Assembly (NCBI RefSeq): GCF_023074075.1
Contig: NZ_JADPKT010000049.1
Coordinates: forward strand, 1 to 52,088
Direction of reading: 5' to 3'
DNA from: Bradyrhizobium sp. 138
GTDB lineage: Bacteria > Pseudomonadota > Alphaproteobacteria > Rhizobiales > Xanthobacteraceae
DNA: 52,088 nucleotides
The position numbers and the translations under genes are program-made. The notes beneath the pieces are model-generated. The model did not search any database and had not been told where the DNA came from. It saw only the letters and a program-made list of their open reading frames with translations. This document shows positions 42,683 to 50,546 of the stretch, piece after piece (positions within the stretch are counted from its first letter, which is position 1; each line of letters opens with the position of its first letter).

Positions 42683-43411
42683 CTACTCGGTCACTTGCTT
42701 CCTCAAAGCCGCGAGATCGTTGACGACCATCTTGGTCGGACCGGTCGAGATGATGCCGTCGTCCTGGAGACGGTTGAGGATCAGGCTGATCGACTGGCGC
42801 GTCGCGCCGATCATGCGCGCGAGATTGGCCTGCGTGATGCGGCCGAGCGAAATGGGGCCGCTCTCGTCCTGCGCGGCATTCTCGGACAGTTTCACCAGCA
42901 GCAGCACCAGCCGTTCCGCGGCCTTCTGCCCTGCCAGCGTCTGGGCCAGCATCGAATAGGTCTCGCCCTTGAAGCCGAGACACTCGATCAGCGCAACTGC
43001 GAACGATGGCGACTGCGCGATCAGCCGGCGGATCGCATCCTGGTCGAGATGCAGCGCCTCGACCCGTCCGAGCGCGCGCGCCGACCAGCTATGCCGGTGA
43101 TCGCCGAGAATGTAGGGGGCGCCCACGAAGTCACCGGTCTCCCAGGTCGCCAGCATCAACTCGCGCCCCTGCGTACCGGCATGGGTGCTTTCGACGATGC
43201 CGCTCAGAATGACGTGGATGCCATTGGCGGGCTCGCCTTCCCGCAGCAGATATTCGCGGTTCTGGTAAGTCGCCAACTTGCCGGTCCGCATCACCAGGTC
43301 CAGATCAGGCTTGTCCAACGCCTTCAGCACGTAACGTCCGGTCCCAGCCCGCTGAACCTCCGCGCACGGCTCACCTGGATCGGCGACCTCATGCGCATGA
43401 CCGCGCCCCAC
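42683..43411 (-). CDS. Crp/Fnr family transcriptional regulator
   Basis: The 242-residue protein has an N-terminal cyclic-nucleotide-type beta-roll (EYLLREGEPANGIHVILSGIVE, then LMLATWETGDFVGAPYIL) and a C-terminal winged helix (ITQANLARMIGATRQSISLILNRLQDDGII). The cysteines of Fnr iron-sulfur proteins are absent, so it is more Crp-like. The effector is not clear: the phosphate-binding cassette of true Crp is only partly kept. The GTG start is chosen because AAGGGAG lies upstream. It stands alone, convergent with the small gene before it. Confidence 0.9.
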   Translation of the reverse strand: MGRGHAHEVADPGEPCAEVQRAGTGRYVLKALDKPDLDLVMRTGKLATYQNREYLLREGEPANGIHVILSGIVESTHAGTQGRELMLATWETGDFVGAPYILGDHRHSWSARALGRVEALHLDQDAIRRLIAQSPSFAVALIECLGFKGETYSMLAQTLAGQKAAERLVLLLVKLSENAAQDESGPISLGRITQANLARMIGATRQSISLILNRLQDDGIISTGPTKMVVNDLAALRKQVTE

Positions 43412-43607
43412 GATCAGGCTCCCTTCGAGTGACCGCTCGAAGGCTAGGAGGTATCCGGCCGGATTGCAACGCGGCGTCAGGAACGGCAGCCGCAGCGGTG
43501 AACGCGCAGGCGAGGTCGGCGAGCAGGCGCTCCCGACCGGCCGGCGCCAAGAACGTTGCGCATGGTTGTCGGAAGTGCCGGCGCGACGAGTCCGCCGGCA
43601 CAGGCCC

Positions 43608-44618
43608 TCAGCGGCCGATCACCTTCTCGATATAGGCCGGCTGGATGAAGGCCTCGAACTCGGCGCGCGGCAGCAATTTCGGCAGGCGCTCCTGCCTCAC
43701 CAGAAAGTCGGCGGTCGCAACCAGCGTGTCGACGAATTTGCCCTTTTTCGCGCTTGTGCCGAGATACTCCTCCGTGAGCTGCTGGTTGCATGGGACCATG
43801 CCGGTGCCCTTCATCATCCGCGTCGCGTCGGCGAGCGGCAGCGACAGCTCCTCTGCAATGATTTCGGCCGTCTTCTCCGGGTTCTTCAGCCAGAAATCGA
43901 TCCCCTCGCATTCGGCCTTGATGAACTTCTCAACATAGGACGGATATTTCTCCGCGAACGCGTTCATGACGACGCCGATGTCCCAGGTCGGGTAACCGCG
44001 CCTGGCCATGTCGCCCGAGGTGACGAGGATCTTGCCGCCGTTCTTCACGGCCTTGTCCAAATTCGGCTCCCAGAACCATGCAGCGTCGATGTCCCCGCGG
44101 AGCCAGGCGGCAGCGATGTCGGAAGGCGCAAGGTCGATGATCTTCATCGAGGCGGGTTCGACGCCTTCGTCCTTCAGCGCCTGGAGCAGCAGGTAATGTG
44201 TCGTCGAGCCGAAGGGGGCAGCCACCGTCTTGCCCTTCAGGTCCTTGAGCGAGGTTATGTTCTTGTCGCTGCGCACCACCATGGACTCGACATAGTCGAG
44301 CATATTGATCACCAGGATGCCCTTGATCGGCAGCGCGCGGGTAGCGCCGATTGCGGTCGGCGGATTGCCGAGACCGCCGAAGTCGACGTCATTGCCCGCG
44401 ATCGCGCGCAGCATGTCGCCACCACCGCCGACTTTGACGTATTTGATGTCGACGCCCGGCATCTCCTTGGCGAGCAGGCCGAGATGCTTGGTGACCAGTT
44501 GCGCATTCACGAGGTTCAAGTAACCGACGGTCACCTTGGCCGGCTTGTCCTCGCCACGAGCGGTAGCCGTGAGCGCCAACGTAGCAAGTGCGAGCGTGGC
44601 AACAAGTCTCTTCATCAT
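43608..44618 (-). CDS. ABC transporter substrate-binding protein, TauA/NMT1-like
   Basis: The 336-residue product has a signal peptide (MMKRLVATLALATLALTATA, cleaved near RGEDK) and a periplasmic binding-protein type II fold. Its features (VTVGYLNLVNAQLVTKHLGL, VGGGGDMLRAIAGNDVDFGGLG, TVAAPFGSTTHYLL) match the family for sulfonates, taurine, aliphatic amides or thiamine precursors. The ligand cannot be named. It is the last gene of a three-gene operon and starts 22 bp after the permease gene, with GAGGAGAG as ribosome site. Confidence 0.9.
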   Translation of the reverse strand: MMKRLVATLALATLALTATARGEDKPAKVTVGYLNLVNAQLVTKHLGLLAKEMPGVDIKYVKVGGGGDMLRAIAGNDVDFGGLGNPPTAIGATRALPIKGILVINMLDYVESMVVRSDKNITSLKDLKGKTVAAPFGSTTHYLLLQALKDEGVEPASMKIIDLAPSDIAAAWLRGDIDAAWFWEPNLDKAVKNGGKILVTSGDMARRGYPTWDIGVVMNAFAEKYPSYVEKFIKAECEGIDFWLKNPEKTAEIIAEELSLPLADATRMMKGTGMVPCNQQLTEEYLGTSAKKGKFVDTLVATADFLVRQERLPKLLPRAEFEAFIQPAYIEKVIGR

Positions 44619-44640
44619 GTCGATCTCTCCTCGATCAGGA

Positions 44641-45480
44641 CTAGGTTCGAGCCCACGGCATCAACAGTTTCGCGATTCCGCGCATCATCAAGTCGAGCAC
44701 GACGCCGGTCAGGCCAAGCACGATCAGGCCCATGATCACGACGTCGGACAGCAGGAATTTTGCAGCGTCCCAGATCATCCAGCCGATGCCGGCGGATGCC
44801 GCGACGATCTCGGCGGCAACGAGAACGGTGTAAGTGAAGCCGAGCGAGATGCGCATGCCGGCAAGGATCAAGGGTCCCGCCGCAGGTAGATAGACGTGGA
44901 ACAGCAGATGGCGCCGGGTTGCGCCGAGGGATTGCGCGGCACGTATATAAACGGGGTCGACGCTGGTGACGGCTTGGATCGTCGAGATCACGATGCCCGG
45001 CAAGCCGGCGAGGAACAGCAGCGATAGCTTCGAGCTCTCGCCGATGCCGAGCCACATCACCAGAAGCGTATAGAGCCCGAGGGGCGGCAGCGGCCGGTAG
45101 AACTCGATCAGCGGATTGAGCAGCGCGCGTGCATTGCGCGACACCCCCATGAGGACCCCGAGCGGGATACCGATGAAGCAGGCCAGTGCGAAAGCCGTGA
45201 GGATGCGGTAGAGGCTCGCCCCAAGATGCTGGAATAGCGTCGCGCCTTGATAGCCCTTCGTCATGGTCTTGACCAACGCGGCCCACACCGCCTGCGGCTT
45301 CGGCAGGAACAGCTCGTTGGCCCAGCCCACCCCCGTAACGATAGCCCAGGCGGCGAGCAGCATGGCGACGGTGAGCGTCGAGAGCAGCACCGACCGCGAG
45401 ACTGTTGGCAGCCGCCAACTGCCCCGCCGCGTGCGATCGGCCGAGATTGGAATGGCCACGGGACTTGCCTCGACACTCAT
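44641..45480 (-). CDS. ABC transporter permease, TauC/SsuC-like
   Basis: The 279-residue inner-membrane protein has six predicted helices and the cytoplasmic EAA-type loop RAAQSLGATRRHLLFHVYLPAAGP that docks the ATPase. It belongs to the taurine/sulfonate/nitrate permease group (FYRPLPPLGLYTLLVMWLGIGESSKLSLLF). Its ATG overlaps the stop of the M20 gene by 4 bp. No ATPase gene is present in the operon or anywhere else in the window except in the unrelated exporter, so an ATPase must be shared from another locus. Confidence 0.92.
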   Translation of the reverse strand: MSVEASPVAIPISADRTRRGSWRLPTVSRSVLLSTLTVAMLLAAWAIVTGVGWANELFLPKPQAVWAALVKTMTKGYQGATLFQHLGASLYRILTAFALACFIGIPLGVLMGVSRNARALLNPLIEFYRPLPPLGLYTLLVMWLGIGESSKLSLLFLAGLPGIVISTIQAVTSVDPVYIRAAQSLGATRRHLLFHVYLPAAGPLILAGMRISLGFTYTVLVAAEIVAASAGIGWMIWDAAKFLLSDVVIMGLIVLGLTGVVLDLMMRGIAKLLMPWART

Positions 45481-46775
45481 GCGCGCACTCCCAAGATCTG
45501 CATGATGGTCAGCGCGTAGATCCGCGTCGCCATCACCGACTTGGTGATCGAGATGTTCTCGTTGTCAACGGCCCAGCCGTCCTCGCCTGGACCGAATGTC
45601 ACCGCGTTGATGCCGGCCTCGCGGAAGCGGATGGTATCGTTGAAGGCGTTCTTGCGATTGACGCCGGGCTCGCGGCCCATCAGGCGTCGATAGACCGCGC
45701 GAAGCGAGCGGCATGGCTCTTCCTCGACCGGCACGGGCTCGGTCGCGTTGACGAACAGCGAGCCGGGCACCTGGCGCACTCCGACCTTGACGTCGTTGGC
45801 GCCGGCAAAAGTCGCCTGCCCGAGACGCTCGATGTCGGACATCACGCTGGCGAGCGTCATGCCCGGCACGATGCCGACCACGGCGAGTGTGATGGTGCAG
45901 GCATCCGGTGAGAACTGCATCTCGCCGGGCAAGCCGCCACGGATACGCACCACCGAGCAGCAGGGCGGCGTATGCCCCATGAACTTGCTCGGCACGTGCG
46001 TGAACGTCATCTCCTCGAGTTTCGGCAGCAGCTTTGCCGCTTCGCTGATGGCGTTGACGCTGATGTCAGGCCGCCAGATGTGCGACTTGATGCCCTGGAC
46101 CGTCACCTCGATCAGGCAGTGGCCGGAATTGGCCACCGAGAGGTTGATGCCCCAGTCTTTACCGACATCACCCCAGGCGGTCGGCTCGGCCGTGATCTCA
46201 TAGTCGGCGGTAAGGCCGACCTTGTTGAGCATGTAGATCGAGCCCTCGGTGCCGTTGCGCTCCTCGTCGACGGTGTAGCAGCACATCAAAGTGCCTTCGA
46301 ACTTCACGCCCTCTTCGACCAGGGCCTGTACCGCGAGCAGCGATGCGGCGAGATTGCCGCGGGTGTCGGAGGTGCCGCGGGCATAGAGCAAATCGCCATG
46401 GCGCGTCGCCTTGAACGGATCGAAATCCGTCATGTGCCATTTCTCGGGCTCGACCACCGGATAGGTGTCGAGATGATCGTTGAGGATCAGCGAGGGCGCA
46501 CCCTCCCGCCCCTTCAGCACACCGAGCACGTTGGGCCGGTGCGGCTGCGCACTATGCTTGGTGACTTCCATGCCGAGGGCTTCAAGCTTGCCCGCGACCA
46601 ACATCGAGATCGCCTCCTCCTCGGCGGGCGGGAGGTCGGGATCGAGCGGATTGCCGGAACGCGGCTGACCGGTGCGGATCAGTTCGGATGCAAGGTCGAG
46701 CCAGCGCTGCTCCGTGATGCGCGACAGCACGCGCTGCTCGAGATCGGAGTAAGGCGGGCTGACAGGCATCTGCAT
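45477..46775 (-). CDS. M20 family metallohydrolase (ArgE/DapE-like), missing the last metal histidine
   Basis: The 432-residue product is a member of the zinc aminoacylase family that removes acyl groups from amino acids or small peptides. Metal ligands H101 and D103 (NDHLDTYPVV), bridging D137 (GTSDTRGNLAAS) and E171-E172 (VDEERNGTEGS) are present. The usual C-terminal histidine in GPGxxxxAHxxDE is replaced by valine (GPGEDGWAVDNEN), so the second zinc site may be altered. It is the first gene of the operon with the permease and binding protein, which suggests that the imported compound is an N-acyl or peptide-like substrate. This link is inference. Confidence 0.88.
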   Translation of the reverse strand: MQMPVSPPYSDLEQRVLSRITEQRWLDLASELIRTGQPRSGNPLDPDLPPAEEEAISMLVAGKLEALGMEVTKHSAQPHRPNVLGVLKGREGAPSLILNDHLDTYPVVEPEKWHMTDFDPFKATRHGDLLYARGTSDTRGNLAASLLAVQALVEEGVKFEGTLMCCYTVDEERNGTEGSIYMLNKVGLTADYEITAEPTAWGDVGKDWGINLSVANSGHCLIEVTVQGIKSHIWRPDISVNAISEAAKLLPKLEEMTFTHVPSKFMGHTPPCCSVVRIRGGLPGEMQFSPDACTITLAVVGIVPGMTLASVMSDIERLGQATFAGANDVKVGVRQVPGSLFVNATEPVPVEEEPCRSLRAVYRRLMGREPGVNRKNAFNDTIRFREAGINAVTFGPGEDGWAVDNENISITKSVMATRIYALTIMQILGVRA

Positions 46776-46849
46776 GACGGGTTCCGTTGGCTCACAGCGC
46801 CGGCCGCGCCGTTTCGTTGCAGCACCCTCATTGCAGCGACTGTGCCAAC

Positions 46850-46872
46850 CGCCAGGGAAGTCCGCCCTGGCG
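46850..46872. promoter_or_regulatory. Inverted repeat upstream of the M20/ABC operon
   Basis: CGCCAGGG and CCCTGGCG form a perfect 8-bp inverted repeat with a 7-bp centre, about 75-97 bp before the M20 start. On the minus strand TATTGACGC lies just upstream of it. It could be an operator or an RNA hairpin in the leader; there is no T-run for termination. Confidence 0.35.
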
Positions 46873-47019
46873 TCAATACCGATTGCAATTCAATGATTTG
46901 GGGGAAATCCGCGACTGCGCAAATTTTTGCGCGTCAGCTGTGCTTTGCCAAAGACACGGCGCCGCCTGAACAGACCGACCGCAGCGGGTGGACTGCCGCG
47001 CCTGATCTGGCGCACGCGC

Positions 47020-48225
47020 CTAATCGTCGGCGTAGTCGTCTTCCTCGCGCTTGTGCGTCGCGCTCTTGCGCGCACCGAGCGAGCCTGTCACGGACGGATC
47101 GCGCGCATTGGCATAGGGATTGCGCGAATTCGCACGCCCGGCAACCTCTTCGCCTGAAACGGCGGCGGGCTGGCAGATCAGGCGGCGGCTGGCGCGGCGC
47201 ATCAGATCGACGTGGATGTGATCGTAGTGATAGACGTTGGAGCCCGGCGCGAGAACGGTCGTGAAATGGGCGCAGGCGCCCGCCTGCACGTCGCGCAAGA
47301 ATCCCTGTTCTTCCGGCATGCCGCGCCAGCCGTCCTTCACGGTGACACGGCGGCCATCGGCAAGCACGAAGGCCGAGATGTCGAGCGCATTGCCGAAGGC
47401 ATGCTCGGAGATGTGGGCGCGCGAGTTACCGTTCATGCCGCGGCAGGAATAGGCGGAGATCTGCTTGATCTCGGCGACGCGGACGCCGAACCAACGCATC
47501 GCCGACGGCTGCACGGTATCGGCAAGCCAGCGATCGAGCTCGGACACGATCGGACAGGCGAGCGTCGCGGTCGGCTTGATCGCGACCGGACCGACGGCCG
47601 TGACGCCATTGCCCTGCGCTGGGCCGAGGCGTGGCAGCGGCTGCTGCGCCGGCGCCTGCGAGTAAGGCGCCGGCCGGGCCGGATAGCTCGGGGCATTCAT
47701 GTAGCGCGCCGCGCCCGCGGCATCGGTGCCGTCGGGCGGCAGGTCGATCTCGTCTTCCTCCGGCGCGACGCCGGGCGCGTTCAGCGACATCGGCCCGTTT
47801 GAGGTGCCATAGCCTGAAGGTTGGCGCACCGCGGTTTCGGGATAGTTCGGCCGCTGCGGATAGGAGGACGACTGATAAGTCTGGCTCTGCGGGTAATTCG
47901 ACCGCGGCTGCGTCACCGGCCAGCGCGGCTGGCCGCCGATGTTGCCCGGCGGGCGCAGCTCCTCGTCGGCAAAGCCATAGCTGGTGGAGGATTCGCCGAG
48001 AGCGGCGACCTTGAGCGGAAACTCGGCGCCACACTGACCAGGGCCGGAGATCGGATCGATCCGGACGAGATCCGGTCCCTCTTTCACCGCGCCCGATTTC
48101 AGGCATGCGGCTTCCGCCTCGGCTCGCCACGGTTCGCGTTCGGCCTGGAAGAAGCCGCGTCCGCAACCCGCTAGCGAAACAAGGACGATGGAGCCGACGA
48201 GATACAAACGAACTCCGCGCGTCAT
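47020..48225 (-). CDS. Extensin-family (extensin-like C-terminal) lipoprotein
   Basis: The 401-residue product has a lipoprotein signal peptide with lipobox LAGC (MTRGVRLYLVGSIVLVSLAG then C). A long middle rich in Pro, Tyr, Ser and Gln follows. The C-terminal domain has SEHAFGNALDIS and VYHYDHIHVDL, histidine and aspartate motifs like those of LAS-type zinc carboxypeptidases, which suggests peptidoglycan as substrate. The family name comes from a plant protein; the bacterial role is not established. It ends with an acidic-basic tail (KREEDDYADD). Confidence 0.88.
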   Translation of the reverse strand: MTRGVRLYLVGSIVLVSLAGCGRGFFQAEREPWRAEAEAACLKSGAVKEGPDLVRIDPISGPGQCGAEFPLKVAALGESSTSYGFADEELRPPGNIGGQPRWPVTQPRSNYPQSQTYQSSSYPQRPNYPETAVRQPSGYGTSNGPMSLNAPGVAPEEDEIDLPPDGTDAAGAARYMNAPSYPARPAPYSQAPAQQPLPRLGPAQGNGVTAVGPVAIKPTATLACPIVSELDRWLADTVQPSAMRWFGVRVAEIKQISAYSCRGMNGNSRAHISEHAFGNALDISAFVLADGRRVTVKDGWRGMPEEQGFLRDVQAGACAHFTTVLAPGSNVYHYDHIHVDLMRRASRRLICQPAAVSGEEVAGRANSRNPYANARDPSVTGSLGARKSATHKREEDDYADD

Positions 48226-48415
48226 GCACGCACGTTCGGTGAATTTACTTAAAGACTCTTCAACACGTTGATTTCATGATTCTTTAACCATGCCGGCTGG
48301 CGCGCGCCGAAACCGCGGCAGGACGCAGCGACAACAAGGCTGACTTTTTCGGAAGGACACTTTCTGTTAACCATGAGGTCGCGCGCCAAGCAGCGTGCAT
48401 GGAGGGAGGGACCTC

Positions 48416-48499
48416 ATGACCTTCGCCGGGAGACTGAGCGTAGTCACCGCGTACCTCGCCATGGCCTTCGTCGGCGCCATCGTGCTCGGTATGATCTAG
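48416..48499 (+). CDS. 27-residue membrane peptide
   Basis: The ORF reads MTFAGRLSVVTAYLAMAFVG followed by AIVLGMI. It has a strong ribosome site (GGAGGGAGGGACCTC directly before the ATG). One hydrophobic helix covers nearly the whole peptide, with a single arginine near the N-terminus, so it should span the inner membrane. It sits in the promoter region of the extensin-family gene (divergent) and ends 4 bp before the stop of the DUF2147 gene on the other strand. Function is unknown; the gene is real by its ribosome site and composition rather than by similarity. Confidence 0.6.
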   Translation: MTFAGRLSVVTAYLAMAFVGAIVLGMI

Positions 48500-48503
48500 A
48501 CTC

Positions 48504-49355
48504 CTACGACCGTGCGCCCCACTGCCGCGACGTCGTGATCAGTTGCTCGCGCGGCTCCTCGACCCGCGTCCAGTCGTTGCCGGAGCACCAGAAGCGGCCG
48601 ATCGCGCAGGCCTCGACATGAAGCGTGCCGGAGCTCTTCAGCGTCATTCTTCCGTAATAGGTGCTGCCGCTGGAACGACTGTAGATGCTGCCGGTCCAGA
48701 CATCATGCGTCTTCGGCTTCATGTTGACGAGCACGCTCTCGCCCCTGTTCGACGCCTCCGTGAGCGCGAAACCGCACAGTGCGGGTCCACAGCGTTCGAT
48801 CCGAACGATGCCCTTGGCACCCAGGCTTTCCCATTCGCCGAGCGGCGAATAGGCCGGCGCATCCTCGCTGCGCTGTGCGACCGGTGCCGCCTGCTTGATC
48901 TCGAGCCTCGGCGCAACGACCGGCGGCTCCATGCGCGGCGGCTCGAGCGTAACGATCTTCGGCGGATCGACGCGCGGCGGCTCAATCCGTGGCGGCGCAG
49001 GCGGCGGCACAACCGGCTGCGAAATCGTCGCAGCAAGGACGGGCGCTGGAACTACCGGCGGTGCCGCGACAACGGCCGGCTGTGATGGCCGGGCAGGAGC
49101 AACTGAGGCCGGCTGCGGCACTTGGGCGACCGGCGCGGGCGCCGGCGACGGTACGGGCCTCGTGTCGACATCCTCCCTTGGCCGAAGGTTGCGATGGGAG
49201 GAAATCGAAACGCAGGACGCGGATCGGCAACTCCTGGGCGACTCGACGTGGAAGCGGTGGCCGCCGATCGAGAAGGAATAGGAACCGGCCTCGGCCACGG
49301 GCACGACCGCCATCAATGCGATCAAGCTGCCGAGCGAAGTCACAAGCCGGGTCAT
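48504..49355 (-). CDS. Secreted DUF2147-domain protein, paralogue A
   Basis: The 283-residue product has a signal peptide (MTRLVTSLGSLIALMAVVPV, cut near AEAGS). Then comes a short motif YSFSIGGHRFHVESPRSCRS plus ASCVSI, which it shares with the divergent paralogue. A Pro/Val-rich linker of about 110 residues follows, and a C-terminal DUF2147 domain (LGEWESLGAKGIVRIERCGP, then VWTGSIYSRSSGSTYYGRM). Four cysteines in the domain may form disulfides in the periplasm. The start with GGAGG upstream is chosen; a much longer open frame (to 50357) is only a shadow of the neighbour. Role unknown. Confidence 0.85.
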   Translation of the reverse strand: MTRLVTSLGSLIALMAVVPVAEAGSYSFSIGGHRFHVESPRSCRSASCVSISSHRNLRPREDVDTRPVPSPAPAPVAQVPQPASVAPARPSQPAVVAAPPVVPAPVLAATISQPVVPPPAPPRIEPPRVDPPKIVTLEPPRMEPPVVAPRLEIKQAAPVAQRSEDAPAYSPLGEWESLGAKGIVRIERCGPALCGFALTEASNRGESVLVNMKPKTHDVWTGSIYSRSSGSTYYGRMTLKSSGTLHVEACAIGRFWCSGNDWTRVEEPREQLITTSRQWGARS

Positions 49356-49441
49356 CGGCGCCTCCTGTCGTGTCGCGGCAAGGTTAGGCAGAATCAACCG
49401 CGGCTGAATGTGCGCTGCCTCACCCAGGCGCCGGCTCCCCT

Positions 49442-49457
49442 TGTGACGTCTATCACA
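49442..49457. promoter_or_regulatory. Perfect CRP-type box between the DUF2147 paralogues
   Basis: TGTGA-CGTCTA-TCACA fits the Crp consensus TGTGA-N6-TCACA without mismatch. It lies about 95 bp before the plus-strand gene and 90 bp before the minus-strand gene, where a Crp-like factor could act on both. Confidence 0.65.
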
Positions 49458-49550
49458 GAGAGGCTGAGCGGCTGGACGTAGGGTCGAACCACGCTTCATC
49501 CACCAGCGACTTCGGTCCATATCGGGACCACGCCATTTTCGGAGGTTGTC

Positions 49551-50333
49551 ATGAACAAGCTCACCATCGCCGCCACCGCGCTCTTCCTCGCTTCGACCGC
49601 CGCCGCGCATGCCGGCGGCAATTCGATCTCGTTCCAGATCGAGGGCCAGCACATCCGCATCGAGACGCCGCGCAACTGCGCCTCGCTCAACTGCGTGACC
49701 ATCGTCGCCCCGGGCCTGTCGGACAAGCCGATCAAGCTGAACAACATCAACCTCAAGGGTCTCGGCGGCTCCAAGGACGATGACGTCGACACCACGCCCG
49801 CCCCGGCCACGACCACCCAGCCCGCGCCGGCGCCGGTGCAGCAGCAGCCCGTGCAGCAGGCGCCGGTTCAGGCGACCGCACCGGCAGCTCCCGCCGCGGC
49901 CGTGACGACCGCAACCGCCGCACCGTCCGCCAGCTTCGACAACACGACGCAGCCCGCACCGACTGCGGCTCCTGCTCCTGCGCCCGCGCCGGTCGCGGTT
50001 GCTCCCGCGCCCGCCCCGGCCCCGGTCGCTGCTGCACCCGTAGCCGCACCGAACTCGCCGATCGGCGTCTGGGCCACCGAACAGAACAAGGGCAATGTCC
50101 GCGTCGAACAATGCGGCGCCAATCTCTGCGGCTATGCCGAGAAGACCAACGCACGCATCCTGATCAACATGAAGCCCGAGGGGTCGAAGTGGAGCGGCCG
50201 CATCCACGATCCCGACTCCGGCCGCAATTACGACTCCACGATCGCCATGAAGGGCCCGAATGCGATGCGCGTGCAGGGCTGCGCCTTCGGCGGCATGTTC
50301 TGCGGCGGCCAGACCTGGAAGCGCGTGAGCTGA
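49551..50333 (+). CDS. Secreted DUF2147-domain protein, paralogue B
   Basis: The 260-residue product has a signal peptide (MNKLTIAATALFLASTAAAH, cut after AHA). The next part, NSISFQIEGQHIRIETPRNC plus ASLNCVTI, matches the same region of the divergent paralogue. An Ala/Pro/Gln-rich linker of about 95 residues is followed by the DUF2147 domain (IGVWATEQNKGNVRVEQCGA, WSGRIHDPDSGRNYDS, QTWKRV). DUF2147 proteins are small periplasmic beta-barrels of unknown role. The ribosome site is GGAGG. The two genes are likely products of an inverted duplication. Confidence 0.87.
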   Translation: MNKLTIAATALFLASTAAAHAGGNSISFQIEGQHIRIETPRNCASLNCVTIVAPGLSDKPIKLNNINLKGLGGSKDDDVDTTPAPATTTQPAPAPVQQQPVQQAPVQATAPAAPAAAVTTATAAPSASFDNTTQPAPTAAPAPAPAPVAVAPAPAPAPVAAAPVAAPNSPIGVWATEQNKGNVRVEQCGANLCGYAEKTNARILINMKPEGSKWSGRIHDPDSGRNYDSTIAMKGPNAMRVQGCAFGGMFCGGQTWKRVS

Positions 50334-50359
50334 CGCTGGAGGCGTTGTCTCCGACAATC

Positions 50360-50395
50360 GTCATCCCGGGCGATGCAAGGCATCGACCCGGGATC
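50360..50395. repeat. Palindromic repeat, probable 3' hairpin of DUF2147 gene B
   Basis: ATCCCGGGCGATGC (50363-50376) pairs with GCATCGACCCGGGAT (50380-50394) with one bulged base. It begins 27 bp after the stop of the plus-strand DUF2147 gene. No T-run follows, so it may protect the 3' end rather than terminate. It belongs to the dispersed CCCGGG palindromes of these genomes. Confidence 0.7.
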
Positions 50396-50546
50396 TCGCG
50401 CGACAACTTCACTTTACCCTTCACCATGAGGGAAGAGAGTTGAGTGCAAGCGTTGGCCTGTCCATGCGCCGCCTATTCATCTGCCATTCAGCTCATCCCG
50501 GCTGAAATCCGCAGCTCTCGCCTCGCGTTCTCACCGGGATCTTCTC

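Noticed and set aside
46913..46932. GCGCAAATTTTTGCGC hairpin as a terminator of the extensin-family gene
   Set aside because: The stem is short, AT-rich in the centre, lies about 90 bp past the stop, and is not followed by a T-run on the minus strand.
49356..50357. Upstream extension of the minus-strand DUF2147 gene to 617 codons
   Set aside because: The extension is antisense to the plus-strand DUF2147 gene and low in complexity; the signal peptide and GGAGG ribosome site fix the start at 49355.
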